Positions 1 through 8,767 are shown, counted from the stretch's first letter. The stretch is DNA of 64,000 nucleotides from CAWELS01 sp964468205 (GCA_964468205.1 CAYXVG010000030.1:18829-82828), one strand, 5' to 3'. A program made the numbers and translations. Notes: generated from the sequence alone by a model not told the origin.

Positions 1-1
1 G

Positions 2-790
2 GCGGACTGGTCAGTCGTGGAACTCGGACCGGGACGCGGGGAGATGGCGGAGTTCTTCGCGGACTTCGCCTACCTGCCCGTGGACCTTGGAGCCAATCTT
101 CCCGAGCGAACCCGCGGGATAGTCTTCGCCAACGAATTCTTCGACGCGCTTCCGGTAGATGTCGCAGTCCGGCGGGGCGCCGGCTTTCAAGAGATGCGCG
201 TCGGCTGCACAGGCGACTGCTTCTGCTGGGTGGAGAGTGGTCCCGTACAAGGTGAGCAGTTGGCGTACCTGGAACATTACGGGCAGAGCGTCGCGGATGA
301 CTGCCTGGTGGAGGTGAATCTGCACGCGCTGCGTTGGATGGATTTGATCGGAGAGTTCCTTGCTGGCGGTCACCTGTTGATCATCGACTATGGATACTCC
401 TCGCGAGAACTGATTCGCTTTCCCGGCGGAACGTTGATGAGCTACGTTCGCCACCGGGCTCTGGAGGATGTGTTAGCGGATCCCGGAGAACGTGACATCA
501 GTGCGCACGTCTGCTTCACCGCGCTCGAAGATCGGGCGCGCAGATGCGGCTTTGGCGGGGCGCGCAGCGAGTCGCTGGGCCGGCTGCTGCTTCGTGTTGG
601 AGAACACGATGAGTTTGCGTTCCTGATGGCGGACGCGAGCGCAGCGGAGCGGCAGAGGCGGGTGCTGCAACTGAAATCGCTTGTCTTCGGAATGGGAGAA
701 GTCTTTCGAGCGCTTCTGCTATCGAAGCAGGACAGCCAAAAAAACGAAAGCGACCCCGGAGTCCGGGGCCGCTCGTCCAACGATGGTTAG
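2..790 (+). CDS. MidA-type SAM-dependent methyltransferase (5' partial)
   Basis: The reading frame is open from the window edge, so the N-terminus is missing. The visible part starts with WSVVELGPGRGEM, the SAM-binding glycine-rich loop. IVFANEFFDALPVDV and IIDYGYSSREL follow, both typical of the MidA/NDUFAF7 (DUF185) family. These are class I methyltransferases that methylate arginine in respiratory complex I assembly in mitochondria; bacterial substrates are less certain. The family usually ends near the FGMGEVFRALLLSK segment. Here about 20 more residues run through the hairpin that terminates the opposite-strand gene, so the tail is probably non-functional. The family call is strong; the substrate is unknown. 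Confidence 0.85.
   Translation, partial: ADWSVVELGPGRGEMAEFFADFAYLPVDLGANLPERTRGIVFANEFFDALPVDVAVRRGAGFQEMRVGCTGDCFCWVESGPVQGEQLAYLEHYGQSVADDCLVEVNLHALRWMDLIGEFLAGGHLLIIDYGYSSRELIRFPGGTLMSYVRHRALEDVLADPGERDISAHVCFTALEDRARRCGFGGARSESLGRLLLRVGEHDEFAFLMADASAAERQRRVLQLKSLVFGMGEVFRALLLSKQDSQKNESDPGVRGRSSNDG
738..773 (-). terminator. Rho-independent terminator of the histone H1-like gene
   Basis: An inverted repeat (AGCG.CCCCGGA / TCCGGGG.CGCT, 749-773) is followed on the minus strand by a run of seven T (738-744 read in reverse). It lies about 30 bases past the stop of the minus-strand lysine-rich protein. It is inside the 3' end of the plus-strand methyltransferase gene, so the two convergent genes overlap here. 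Confidence 0.8.
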
Positions 791-805
791 TTGTGAAGAG
801 AACGC

Positions 806-1006
806 CTACTTCTTCTTGGCTGGCGCTTTCTTGACAGCCTTCTTCTTAGCTGGCGCTTTCTTCTTAGCTGGCGCTTTCTTCTTGGCTGGCGCTTTCTTCA
901 CGGCCTTCTTGGCAGGGGCTTTCTTCGCAGCCTTCTTCGGTGCGGCCTTCTTCACTGCCTTCTTGGCCGGTGATTTCTTCGCAGCCTTCTTGGTTGCATA
1001 CCTCAT
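806..1006 (-). CDS. Histone H1-like lysine/alanine-rich DNA-binding protein
   Basis: This 66-residue protein is almost entirely Lys, Ala and Pro in KKAPAKK and KKAVKKA repeats. It resembles the C-terminal tail of histone H1 and bacterial Hc1/Hc2-like proteins, so a nucleoid-compacting, non-specific DNA-binding role is inferred from composition. There is no globular domain. The start MRYATKK has an AGGGAG Shine-Dalgarno about 10 bases upstream. The gene is a self-contained unit, with a consensus sigma-70 promoter at 1064-1092 and a strong terminator at 738-773. The coding DNA contains 18-bp tandem repeats, so length variation between strains is likely. Confidence 0.75.
   Translation of the reverse strand: MRYATKKAAKKSPAKKAVKKAAPKKAAKKAPAKKAVKKAPAKKKAPAKKKAPAKKKAVKKAPAKKK
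843..896 (-). repeat. 18-bp tandem repeat inside the histone-like gene
   Basis: Three head-to-tail copies of an 18-bp unit (TTCTTAGCTGGCGCTTTC on the plus strand) lie at 843-860, 861-878 and 879-896; the last differs by one base. A fourth copy lies at 813-830. Each unit encodes KKAPAK-type residues, so slippage would change the protein by six residues without a frameshift. Confidence 0.85.
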
Positions 1007-1063
1007 CGATTGATTCTCCCTAACATCATATTTGCGATCTCAAGAAGACCGCAGTGTGATTCA

Positions 1064-1092
1064 TATATAAGGGTGTTTGCAAGGAATGTCAA
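1064..1092 (-). promoter_or_regulatory. Consensus sigma-70 promoter for the histone H1-like gene
   Basis: On the minus strand TTGACA (1087-1092) is followed after exactly 17 bases by TATATA (1064-1069). This is a perfect -35 and a near-perfect -10 at optimal spacing. The predicted start lies about 50 bases before the ATG at 1006. It is among the strongest promoter matches in the window, which suggests high constitutive expression. Confidence 0.75.
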
Positions 1093-1193
1093 GGAAAAAA
1101 TGGTTCACCGTCAACGGGTTAGAAACCTGCATCGCCTTCGTGGCGTATGAAACGTTAAGAGATAGAATTGTCGTAGGACATTTTTGAGGTCAA

Positions 1194-1940
1194 ATGGAGT
1201 GGATGGTGCGTGTCGAACCGTGCTGGAGAGTTGTACGTCGAAACGTGGTTTTCGCTCTGATTCCGCTTACGCTCGCGTTGTCCTTTAGCGGCTGCCGGAA
1301 GAAAAGGACGCGGGTGCCAACGCCGCCGCCAGTGACGGCGCCAGGCGAGGAAGTCGGCATTGCGAGTTGGTACGGGCATCCCTATCACGGCCGCCGCACG
1401 GCAAACGGGGAGATCTACGACATGGAGCGATTGACCGCCGCTCATCGAACGCGGCCCTTCAATCAATGGGTAAGAGTTCACAACCTTGACACCGGAACAA
1501 CAGTGGACGTCCGTATCAATGACCGCGGGCCGTTCATCGACGGCCGGATTATTGATCTCTCGCTGGCGGCCGCACGGACAATCGACATGGTTCGCCCTGG
1601 GACAGCCTGGGTAAGGATAGAGACTGTTCCCACGCCGCAGCCGGCGCCATCGATTTTGGAATACGAGAAGCCAGCCGCGCTACTTCTGGAAGCACCAGGG
1701 TCCTTTGCCGTGCAGGCCGGCGCATTCGAGGACATCGAGAACGCCGAGAGGATGACCCAGCAGCTCAACGAACGGTATGGAACGGCTCGCTTGGTCCTCC
1801 GGGAGGGGGCTCCGTCCCTCTGGCGTGTCCTGGTGGGCGAGTTTGACACCCTGGAGGAGGCGCGGGCCCTGGCGGGGGAGATTCAGTCGGTCTTCGGAGC
1901 AGCGTTCGTTGTGCGCATCGATGATGTCGGGCGAGAGTAG
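1194..1940 (+). CDS. rlpA: RlpA-family septal ring lytic transglycosylase with SPOR domain (lipoprotein)
   Basis: RlpA proteins cleave naked glycan strands at the division septum. The 248-residue product has a signal peptide ending in a lipobox (LSFSGC, Cys34). A double-psi beta-barrel follows, with ASWYG (57-61), FNQWVRVHNL and the NDRGPF motif. The C-terminal SPOR domain runs from about residue 170 (SFAVQAGAFED) and binds denuded peptidoglycan. The ATG has a GAGG Shine-Dalgarno five bases upstream (ttgaggtcaa). The gene is divergent from the histone-like gene. An outer-membrane location is inferred from the lipobox. Confidence 0.92.
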   Translation: MEWMVRVEPCWRVVRRNVVFALIPLTLALSFSGCRKKRTRVPTPPPVTAPGEEVGIASWYGHPYHGRRTANGEIYDMERLTAAHRTRPFNQWVRVHNLDTGTTVDVRINDRGPFIDGRIIDLSLAAARTIDMVRPGTAWVRIETVPTPQPAPSILEYEKPAALLLEAPGSFAVQAGAFEDIENAERMTQQLNERYGTARLVLREGAPSLWRVLVGEFDTLEEARALAGEIQSVFGAAFVVRIDDVGRE

Positions 1941-2201
1941 GCGCCCCGAAGCCACGGAACCACAAACGCAAGCTCAGAAAGTTTCAGATTGGTGATAATC
2001 GCTGCCGGAGTACCCCCATCTGAGGGTACGGTACTAGGACGATCCACGCAGATGCGGACCTGAGTGACCGCACAATAGTTCTTGGTTTCAATACCTTGCG
2101 GACTTGTCGGAAAGGGGCGATCTTCGTTAGATTTTTGCTTTACGGATCACACTAGTACTACAGAGGCTCAAGCACAAGCGCCCATTCGGACGGCAGCTAC
2201 A

Positions 2202-3236
2202 ATGATTGATCAACGCGCGAAGACTCAGACGAACATCGTTGGAGAATCCGAGAGAACGAAACAGGTGGTCCGCCTGGTAAACAAGGTAGGCAGGGGCAGA
2301 TGGCCCGTTCTGCTGCTCGGGGAGACGGGAACGGGCAAGGAGGTTGTCGCCCGCGCGATTCACAACGTCGAACCGTCAGGGCCATTCGTCACCATTGACT
2401 GCTCTTCCTTGGTTGGACCACTGATGGAGAGTGAACTCTTCGGGCACAGCAGAGGCGCCTTCACCGGCGCGGTGGGAACGAAGCTCGGACTCATCGAGCT
2501 TGCCAACGGCGGCACCGCGTTCCTTGACGAGATAGGCGAGCTTCCGCTCGACCTGCAGGCGAAGCTCCTCCGAGTGCTGCAGGAAAAGGAGTTTCGGCCA
2601 GTCGGGTCTGTGTCATCACGGAAGTCCGACTTTCGGATCATCGCCGCGACCAACCGGGACTTGGCGAAGGAGGTGGAACGGGGCAACTTCCGGCGGGACC
2701 TCTACTATCGTTTGAACGTGGTGACGATGAAGCTTTCGCCACTACGGGAACGGGTGGCGGATATTGTTCCGCTCACGCAGTATTTTTTGAAGCGCCACGG
2801 GAGCACCCACCACTTCACCCCGGAAGCCATGGACGCTCTACTCTCCTACAACTGGCCCGGTAACGTGCGTGAGCTGGAGAACTGCATTCAACAGATGCTG
2901 GCGATTAACACAGGGCCGCTTCTTCATACCGGGGATCTGCCTTCGCCTGTCCAGAACTTCCTGCAGGCCAAAAAGTCGAGTTCGTTGACTATGGCCGCCG
3001 GGGCCGGGGCGGGCGTAACGGCGCCGAGCGCCAATGGATCGACCATTCGCAAAGGTCCCGGAGCCGCCGAGCCGATAGTTTCGAGCGCGGTGCTGCCCCT
3101 TACCGAGGTCGAGAAGCGGGCCATCCTTCACGCGCTCGACTACACCAATGGAGACAGGGCGGAAGCAGCGAACCTCCTTGGTATCGGCCGCACCACCTTG
3201 TACCGCAAGCTGAAGGAATACCAGGTGGCAAGCTAG
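2202..3236 (+). CDS. Sigma-54-dependent transcriptional activator (AAA+ and Fis HTH, no receiver)
   Basis: This enhancer-binding protein remodels sigma-54 RNA polymerase by ATP hydrolysis. From ATG 2202 it is 344 residues. It has Walker A GETGTGKE (40-47), an intact sigma-54 contact loop GAFTGA (85-90), Walker B FLDEIGEL (about 107-114), and a Fis-type helix-turn-helix at the C-terminus (GDRAEAANLLGIGRTTLYRKLKEY). It has only a short N-terminal region and no receiver, PAS or GAF domain, so control must come from a partner or expression level. The frame is open upstream to 2082, but those residues look non-coding; ATG 2202 matches where the AAA+ module begins. Its targets are unknown. Confidence 0.9.
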   Translation: MIDQRAKTQTNIVGESERTKQVVRLVNKVGRGRWPVLLLGETGTGKEVVARAIHNVEPSGPFVTIDCSSLVGPLMESELFGHSRGAFTGAVGTKLGLIELANGGTAFLDEIGELPLDLQAKLLRVLQEKEFRPVGSVSSRKSDFRIIAATNRDLAKEVERGNFRRDLYYRLNVVTMKLSPLRERVADIVPLTQYFLKRHGSTHHFTPEAMDALLSYNWPGNVRELENCIQQMLAINTGPLLHTGDLPSPVQNFLQAKKSSSLTMAAGAGAGVTAPSANGSTIRKGPGAAEPIVSSAVLPLTEVEKRAILHALDYTNGDRAEAANLLGIGRTTLYRKLKEYQVAS

Positions 3237-3386
3237 CACGAGCAGTGAGAAATCTTTCCCGCCGAACGCACTTACTCACTTGGTTCCCCGCCGGCGCCGG
3301 ACATGGCGCGGCCGGAGGACCCGCTGGCGGGCCGGTTTCGCGCCGCCCGCCCGACAACCCGGGAAAGGCTAAGGCGTATTGCTCCA

Positions 3387-4265
3387 ATGAACGACCGTGC
3401 TTTGAAGGTGCTGCTGGTTGATGACAACCTGGAAGACATTCAGTTGATTGAAGAAGCCCTCTCCGAGCTGGCGGAGGTGCGGTTCAGCCGCAGTTGGCTG
3501 CAATCCTATGAACTGCTTCAGGCCGACGATATCCGCGAGGCTCTGGAGGTGTTGGCTGAGTGCCCGGTGGATGTCGTCTTCGTGGATCAGAATCTATCGG
3601 ATGCAAGCGGGCTGCACGCGTTCAGGCGCGTGCAAGAGTACTCGCCGGAATCACCGGTGGTCGTGCTGGCGGAGGAAGAAGACGAGGCCGCGGCGCTGAG
3701 CTTGGTTCGCCAGGGAGCGCAAGACTATCTCTTGAAATCGGAGATCGATTGCATCCCGCTGGCGCGGGCCATTCATGGCGCGATAGAACGCCAACGGTAC
3801 CGGAGCGCCTTGCGTAGCCTCGTCTGGATCGATGAGTTGACCGGGCTGTATTCGATAACGGGCCTGCAGCGAGCCGGAGAATGGTACGGATCGATCGCCA
3901 CGCGGCTCGAGCAGGACGTTCGGGTTTTCGTATTCGAGTTAGACGGGCTCGAGCAGATTCGGAACACTCATGGGGCGCAGGAGCGTGACATGGCGTTAAT
4001 CCTGACGTCCGATATCCTGCGGCGCGTGTTCCAAGGTATGGATCTTGTCGCGCGTGCCGGGGCGGGGCGCTTTGTGGCGGTAACGCTGGCGGAAACGCAG
4101 GAATCGGCCGTACGGGAGCGCTTTGCGGCGGAGCTCCGGCAGGCCAACAGCCGCCGGGAGGAGGAGTCGAAGCTGGTGGTTCGCGTCGGATCCGCGAGCG
4201 GCTCTCCGGCGGACGATCTGATCCGCCTGAGTCAGTTGGCTTCGGCCCCGATAGCCAAGAACTGA
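3387..4265 (+). CDS. Response regulator receiver protein with degenerate GGDEF domain
   Basis: The N-terminal receiver (about 1-125) has the acidic pair D12/D13, a likely phospho-acceptor D67 (VVFVDQNLSD) and K117, so it looks phosphorylatable. The C-terminal part (about 145-290) starts like a diguanylate cyclase (WIDELTGLYS), but GGDEF is replaced by GAGRF (225-229). It is therefore probably not a c-di-GMP synthase; it may bind nucleotide or act as an output scaffold. The start at MNDRALKVLLVDD fits the receiver fold; an upstream extension from 3303 in the same frame looks non-coding. No histidine kinase is adjacent. It follows the sigma-54 activator with a 150-base gap. Confidence 0.85.
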   Translation: MNDRALKVLLVDDNLEDIQLIEEALSELAEVRFSRSWLQSYELLQADDIREALEVLAECPVDVVFVDQNLSDASGLHAFRRVQEYSPESPVVVLAEEEDEAAALSLVRQGAQDYLLKSEIDCIPLARAIHGAIERQRYRSALRSLVWIDELTGLYSITGLQRAGEWYGSIATRLEQDVRVFVFELDGLEQIRNTHGAQERDMALILTSDILRRVFQGMDLVARAGAGRFVAVTLAETQESAVRERFAAELRQANSRREEESKLVVRVGSASGSPADDLIRLSQLASAPIAKN

Positions 4266-4405
4266 TCCACTCAAGCCGGCAAGTCATTTGCACTCAACGG
4301 TGGAGCGCCGGGCTGTATGTGCGAGAATGAGCGAAGCTAGGCGCGGCTCGCGACGAGCTTTGCGGACGTCGCCTCGGGTCTGGTGAAGGAGTCATCGCCG
4401 CCACC

Positions 4406-5437
4406 TTGCGAATCGCTCTTGACGCTACCTACTCTCTCGGCTCCGAGCCGACAGGGGTAGGCGTGTATTCCGAGCGGATCATCGAAAACGTCGCGCGTCT
4501 ATTCGATCCCGAGCGAATCGCGCTCTGCTACCGGCCACACCGTTTTGTCCGGGCGCTGACCAGCAGGATTCCGGAGAATTGCCGCCGCCGGCCGCTGCTT
4601 GACCAGATTCCGCTTCCTTCGGTTCGCTTGTTCCACGGCTTGAATCAGCGGCTGCCGGCTGCCCGCTACCGTAACGTTGTCTGCACCTTCCATGACCTCT
4701 TCGTCATGACCGGGGAGTACTCCACTTCCGAATTTCGGAAGCGATTCACGTCGTTTGCCCGATCGGCCGCTCAAAGAAGCGACATAGTGATCGCTGTGTC
4801 GGCCTTCACCGCGGGCCAGGTAACGGATCTGCTAGGCGTGGAACCGTCGAGGATTCGGGTCATTCCACATGGGGTTGGCCCGGCGCCGGCCATGCCGCGA
4901 CTTGACAAGGAGAAGATCATCCTCCACGTTGGATCAGTTCAGAAGCGAAAAAACGTACACGGGCTTGTGCGTGCTTTTGAGTCCGTGCCTCCGCCGTGGC
5001 GTCTGGCGCTGGTGGGTTCGCTGGGATACGGCGCCGAAGAAATACTGGAACAGATTGAACGGAGCCCGGCCCGCGACAGAATCGACCTGACCGGATACTT
5101 GCCGCACCGCGAGCTGGAAGAGATGTATGTACGCGCCGGAGTGTTCGCCTTTCCGTCGCTTGACGAGGGGTTTGGGATGCCAGTTCTCGACGCGATGGCG
5201 CGGGGATTACCCGTACTGACTTCTAATTCTTCCGCGCTGCCGGAGGTTGGCGGCGACGCCGTTGTATACGCCGATCCGTTGGATGTACAGAGCATCCGCG
5301 AGGGGCTTCTGCGGCTGGTTGAGGATCAGGATTTGCGAAACCAGTACTCAGAGAGGGGACTCCAGCGGGCCTCCGGGTTTCGCTGGGAATCCGCGGCTCT
5401 GAAGACCGCCGCCGTCTACAGGGAATTGCTCTCCTAG
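4406..5437 (+). CDS. Glycosyltransferase family 4 (GT-B fold)
   Basis: This 343-residue GT-B glycosyltransferase has the GT4 signature: VIPHGVG and HVGSVQKRKNVHGLVRAF in the nucleotide-sugar domain, then the EX7E-like segment PSLDEGFGMPVLDAMARGLPVLTSNSSALPEVGG. It probably transfers a sugar from an NDP-donor to a cell-envelope polysaccharide; donor and acceptor cannot be told. The start is TTG at 4406 (MRIALDATYSLG, the usual beginning of this family), with an aaggag 14 bases upstream, rather far. The stop overlaps by 4 bases the end of the convergent gene at 5434-5739. Confidence 0.87.
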   Translation: MRIALDATYSLGSEPTGVGVYSERIIENVARLFDPERIALCYRPHRFVRALTSRIPENCRRRPLLDQIPLPSVRLFHGLNQRLPAARYRNVVCTFHDLFVMTGEYSTSEFRKRFTSFARSAAQRSDIVIAVSAFTAGQVTDLLGVEPSRIRVIPHGVGPAPAMPRLDKEKIILHVGSVQKRKNVHGLVRAFESVPPPWRLALVGSLGYGAEEILEQIERSPARDRIDLTGYLPHRELEEMYVRAGVFAFPSLDEGFGMPVLDAMARGLPVLTSNSSALPEVGGDAVVYADPLDVQSIREGLLRLVEDQDLRNQYSERGLQRASGFRWESAALKTAAVYRELLS

Positions 5438-5739
5438 CGGTCGTCTTCCACGGTAATCTTCAGGGCCTTCAAGAACTTCTGATCCTGCGATGTCCAACGA
5501 ATGCTACCCGATGATTCGAGTTCGGCTTCCTCGCCAGCGGTCAAGGCGGCTTCAACGTCCTCCTCGTCGCCGGATTCGCTTCGCTTGTTGAAACCAATGG
5601 TCGCCTCGAGCACGAGGAATACGTCGTACCCTGCCCGCCGGATCTCTCCGATTGCTGACGCGATCCGCTCCGAATCGGACAGAGATTCGTTGATGGCATT
5701 CCCAAGTTCTTGCATCAACTCTTTGAGGTGATCGTCCAA
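5434..5739 (-). CDS. Hypothetical protein, 101 residues
   Basis: I do not recognise this family. The protein is small, acidic and soluble, starting MDDHLKELMQELGNAINESLSDSERIA. It has a likely helical N-terminal half, a central hydrophobic strand (GYDVFLVLEATIGF), an acidic linker (ESGDEEDVEAAL) and a C-terminal segment with RWTSQDQKFLKALKI. There is no signal peptide or transmembrane segment. Codon use is like the neighbours and the frame is clean, so I treat it as a real gene. It stands alone, convergent with the glycosyltransferase. Confidence 0.6.
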   Translation of the reverse strand: MDDHLKELMQELGNAINESLSDSERIASAIGEIRRAGYDVFLVLEATIGFNKRSESGDEEDVEAALTAGEEAELESSGSIRWTSQDQKFLKALKITVEDDR

Positions 5740-6044
5740 ACCGCGCCCCTTTCCAATGGGTCACTTTCAGCATAACATCCCTACTGCTTCCGATGAAGGA
5801 TGAATGCTGGACGGAATGCCACGGCAGCTAAGGCTTCCATGCCACCCGCCGGCGGCCAGCCGTCCGAGAGCATAGCGAGTGACTTAGTGCCGGGTCTCGG
5901 ATGCGCGTACAGTTTGCGACTTGACCGCGACGCCCGGCCGAGTCCGGCGTCCACCCGCGCCTGGTATCCTCAACAGGTCCACCAGCCGGTTGTCCGCTTG
6001 ATTAGCATATCGGCGCAATCCCGGAAATCTCCAGACTCCTCGTC
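5740..6044. other. Intergenic region without a supported gene
   Basis: This 305-base gap lies between two minus-strand genes. An open frame here (5800-6114, plus) runs antisense into the TPR gene and has no recognisable protein features. I see no clear terminator, promoter or RNA gene. It presumably holds the 5' region of the small hypothetical gene ending at 5434. Confidence 0.5.
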
Positions 6045-8357
6045 TCAATCCCCAATCTGTTTGAGAAGCGAGCGGACGTTTTTCGCATCGTTCTTGCTCA
6101 GCGCCAGCGCCTGAGCGGCTCGCAGCTCTTCCGCTGCGCGTTCCTGCTGGCCCGAACGGAATAGAGCGAGTCCCAAGTGGTAGCGATAGTCGCCGCGGCG
6201 AGGATCTTTTTCGACAATCCTGGTTAGCAGCTCGATGGCGGCTCCGTACAGGTTTTTCTTGATATAGACATACGCAAGAGTGTCCGCGTAGTCGTTGTTG
6301 TCCGGGCTAGTGCTGATAGCCCTTTGCGCGTACGTTACAGCCATATCCAGATCGGCCCCCGAGTCGGCCAGTACATAGGCCAGGTTATTAAGAGCATCAG
6401 CGTTGCCGGGACTCAGTTCGACGGACTTCTCGAGGTAGGTTCGGGCGTCGCGTATGTTGCCTTCACCGGCCAGGATGGTTCCATAGCGGTAGTACACAAC
6501 GGGATTCGGCGATTCGGCCTCCATCGCCGCTTGAAGGTATCGCTTAGCGCGCTGGGTGTCACCGTCGTGGATGGCGGCGTCGGCAAGATGCCGGCTGGCG
6601 GCCTCGTGTTTGGGATCGAGCCGCAAGGCCGACTCAAGAGTTTCCTTGCCCCCAGCGCGGTCACCGGCGGCAAGAGCCAACCGGCCGGCCATCACAAGCA
6701 GATTGGGATTCTCAGGCTGGTCCTGAAGAGCTTCATTGACAAGCTTCCTGGCTTCAGGCAGCCGGTTCTGAACAAGATACAGATCGAGCAATCCTTGGGC
6801 GCCGCGCCGATCCGGCGGCTGGATTTCGGTCAGGTCGCGGAAACAGCGTTCCGCCTCCCCGTATCTCTGCTCCATGAGGTTGAGCCGGCCGAGTTCCCAG
6901 AGCGCATCCGGTATCCTCTGCTTCTGTTCCAGGAGCAGTGTCAAGTTCCGGCGAGCCTCGTCGAACTGCCGGCGGCCGGTGTTTGCAACGGCCAGCGCAA
7001 GCCTTGCGCTGGCATCGAACGGAGACTCGTCCAGAATGCGCTCCGCAGTCAGTTCGGCATCACTGAACTCTCCTTGTAACAGGTGAAGGTCAAGGAGGCT
7101 ATACTGCGCCGGCAGAAACTTGGAGTTGCGATTCGTTGTCTCGTCCAATTGTGTGCGGGCGGCGCGGAAATCGCCGGACATGAGCAGGGCTCGCCCGTAT
7201 TGATAACGAAGCGGGACATTATCTGGCAATTCAGAAACCGCGGTTCGCAGGTCAGCGAGTGCGGCGTCCATTTGCGATTCGCCCCCCGCGGCAAGCCGAA
7301 GAATGCCCCGGAGGCCAATGGCACGGGGGTCTTCCGGACCTTTCGCGAGAATCTTGTCGATCTGTTCTGACGCGGCCGGGAAGTCTTGGGCGGTCAGATA
7401 GGCATAGACGATCTTGTAGTGGAACGTATCTCTCGATTTCGGATCCCCCTCCCGTCCTCTTTGATAGGCCTCAACGGCCTCCATGGGATCGCCGGTCATG
7501 ACATAGTAGTCGCCGATCATGAGCCAGGCATCGGGAAACTTCTCCAGATCCCGGGTCAGGTGCAGCAGTGTCTCCTCGACTTTCCCGGCCTGGCCTTGGC
7601 TGCGGTAATGGGCCGCAAGAGCGAGCCAGTTCGCAGGGTCGTCCGGTAACGCTTTCGTCTTGGCCTCCAGCGCGCTGCAAGCCCCTTCGACATCCCCGCT
7701 GGCCGCCAGAGTCCGGTAGAGCAGATCGTAAGGCTCCTCTTGTTTCGGGCATCTTTCGATATATTCTCTGAGGATTTCCGCAGCCACATCAATGCGCCCA
7801 AGCCTGAGGTGCGCCAAGGCCAGGGCCATCGCGAATCCACTGTCTTGAGAGTCCAGTTTGTACGCCTCTTCCAGCGGGCTAAGCGCTTCTTCAAACCGCT
7901 CATCGGCCAGCATGATCCGCCCTTTGACGTGGAGAACCTCCTTGGCAGCCGGATGTTTGCGCTGAGCGGACTCGGACAGTTGGATGAGCGTATCCATGGT
8001 TGCTTCGTTGCCCCTTCGGGAAGGAGCTCTAACCGCTGCGAAGTAGATCTCGGCCAGCTTACGAAAGGCGTCCAGGTTGTCGGGGTCCAGCTCGAAAGCC
8101 CGGCGCAGGGAGTGGACCGCGCGCGGATACTCTTTCAACTCAAGCGACACCAGACCAAGTTTGTAGTACGCTTCGGCGAAGCGTCGATCGAACTGCAGCG
8201 CCCGCCGGTAGAGGATCGACGCCTCTTTGTGGTTTCCGGCTTCGTTGTATTTGTCCGCCGCCGCCATAAACCGATCTCGCTGCGACTCGGGATCCATCCC
8301 GCAGGCCAAGAGCAGGACGGCAATCATGAGTGATAAGACGAACGCGCGAAGTGGCAT
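6045..8357 (-). CDS. Large TPR-repeat lipoprotein
   Basis: This 770-residue protein is made almost wholly of tetratricopeptide repeats. Many 34-residue units match the pattern (for example AEAYYKLGLVSLELKEYPRAVHSLRRAFELDP, given by its position near residue 60). The N-terminus is a lipoprotein signal (MPLRAFVLSLMIAVLLLAC), so it is probably anchored in the envelope as a protein-protein scaffold. The start at 8357 is set by the signal peptide and an AAGG Shine-Dalgarno; the frame stays open to 8528 but that would bury the signal. It is divergent from tatA. Similar proteins serve in exopolysaccharide or secretion machines, but nothing here fixes the partner. Confidence 0.85.
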   Translation of the reverse strand: MPLRAFVLSLMIAVLLLACGMDPESQRDRFMAAADKYNEAGNHKEASILYRRALQFDRRFAEAYYKLGLVSLELKEYPRAVHSLRRAFELDPDNLDAFRKLAEIYFAAVRAPSRRGNEATMDTLIQLSESAQRKHPAAKEVLHVKGRIMLADERFEEALSPLEEAYKLDSQDSGFAMALALAHLRLGRIDVAAEILREYIERCPKQEEPYDLLYRTLAASGDVEGACSALEAKTKALPDDPANWLALAAHYRSQGQAGKVEETLLHLTRDLEKFPDAWLMIGDYYVMTGDPMEAVEAYQRGREGDPKSRDTFHYKIVYAYLTAQDFPAASEQIDKILAKGPEDPRAIGLRGILRLAAGGESQMDAALADLRTAVSELPDNVPLRYQYGRALLMSGDFRAARTQLDETTNRNSKFLPAQYSLLDLHLLQGEFSDAELTAERILDESPFDASARLALAVANTGRRQFDEARRNLTLLLEQKQRIPDALWELGRLNLMEQRYGEAERCFRDLTEIQPPDRRGAQGLLDLYLVQNRLPEARKLVNEALQDQPENPNLLVMAGRLALAAGDRAGGKETLESALRLDPKHEAASRHLADAAIHDGDTQRAKRYLQAAMEAESPNPVVYYRYGTILAGEGNIRDARTYLEKSVELSPGNADALNNLAYVLADSGADLDMAVTYAQRAISTSPDNNDYADTLAYVYIKKNLYGAAIELLTRIVEKDPRRGDYRYHLGLALFRSGQQERAAEELRAAQALALSKNDAKNVRSLLKQIGD

Positions 8358-8465
8358 TTCCGGACCTTCTTTCCAATCATAAAGTAACCGGCAAAGGTTC
8401 CTGAAGCAAAGGCCGGCTGGCCCGGTCATCACGCCTGGGCGGCGAGGAGGCATACCTGCTGCTGC

Positions 8466-8495
8466 TTGACTCCCCCAAAAACCGGTCCCTACAAT
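8466..8495 (+). promoter_or_regulatory. Sigma-70 promoter for tatA
   Basis: TTGACT (8466-8471) and TACAAT (8490-8495) are separated by 18 bases. The predicted transcript starts about 15-20 bases before the AAGGAGG Shine-Dalgarno of tatA. Confidence 0.65.
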
Positions 8496-8518
8496 GAAGA
8501 TGTCACGAAGGAGGCCCG

Positions 8519-8710
8519 ATGCGATCAATTGGCTTGCCCGAACTTCTTATCATCTTGGGGATAGCCGTGCTGCTGTTTGGCGGCCGGAAGATCCCGGAGG
8601 TAGCCAAGGGGCTCGGCGAAGGTATCCGGAATTTCAAAAGCGCCTTGAAGACCGAGGAAAAGGAACAAGGCGAGAGGAAGGCCGAAGAAGGCGAAAAGAA
8701 GCAAGCGTAG
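8519..8710 (+). CDS. tatA: Sec-independent protein translocase subunit TatA/E
   Basis: TatA forms the protein-conducting part of the twin-arginine export pathway. The 63-residue product shows the family order: short N-terminus, one transmembrane helix (LPELLIILGIAVLLFGGRKIP), the hinge FGG, an amphipathic helix (EVAKGLGEGIRNFKSAL), then a charged tail rich in Glu and Lys. ATG 8519 follows a perfect AAGGAGG at 8508-8514. The gene stands alone with its own promoter and a strong terminator; no tatB or tatC is near. Confidence 0.95.
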   Translation: MRSIGLPELLIILGIAVLLFGGRKIPEVAKGLGEGIRNFKSALKTEEKEQGERKAEEGEKKQA

Positions 8711-8767
8711 GCTTCCTGAAGCCGCCGGCGGTGTGGGCGGCGTTCTAGCATGGCTTCCAGGAAACAG

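Noticed and set aside
843..896. Short regular repeats as a CRISPR-like array
   Set aside because: The units are coding, contiguous and without spacers; they are tandem codon repeats of a Lys/Ala/Pro protein.
5800..6114. 104-codon plus-strand frame in the gap before the TPR gene
   Set aside because: It runs antisense into the TPR gene and has low-complexity composition with no Shine-Dalgarno.
8452..8467. GG-N10-GC element upstream of tatA (possible sigma-54 site)
   Set aside because: The -24 and -12 elements are poor and a good sigma-70 promoter lies just downstream.
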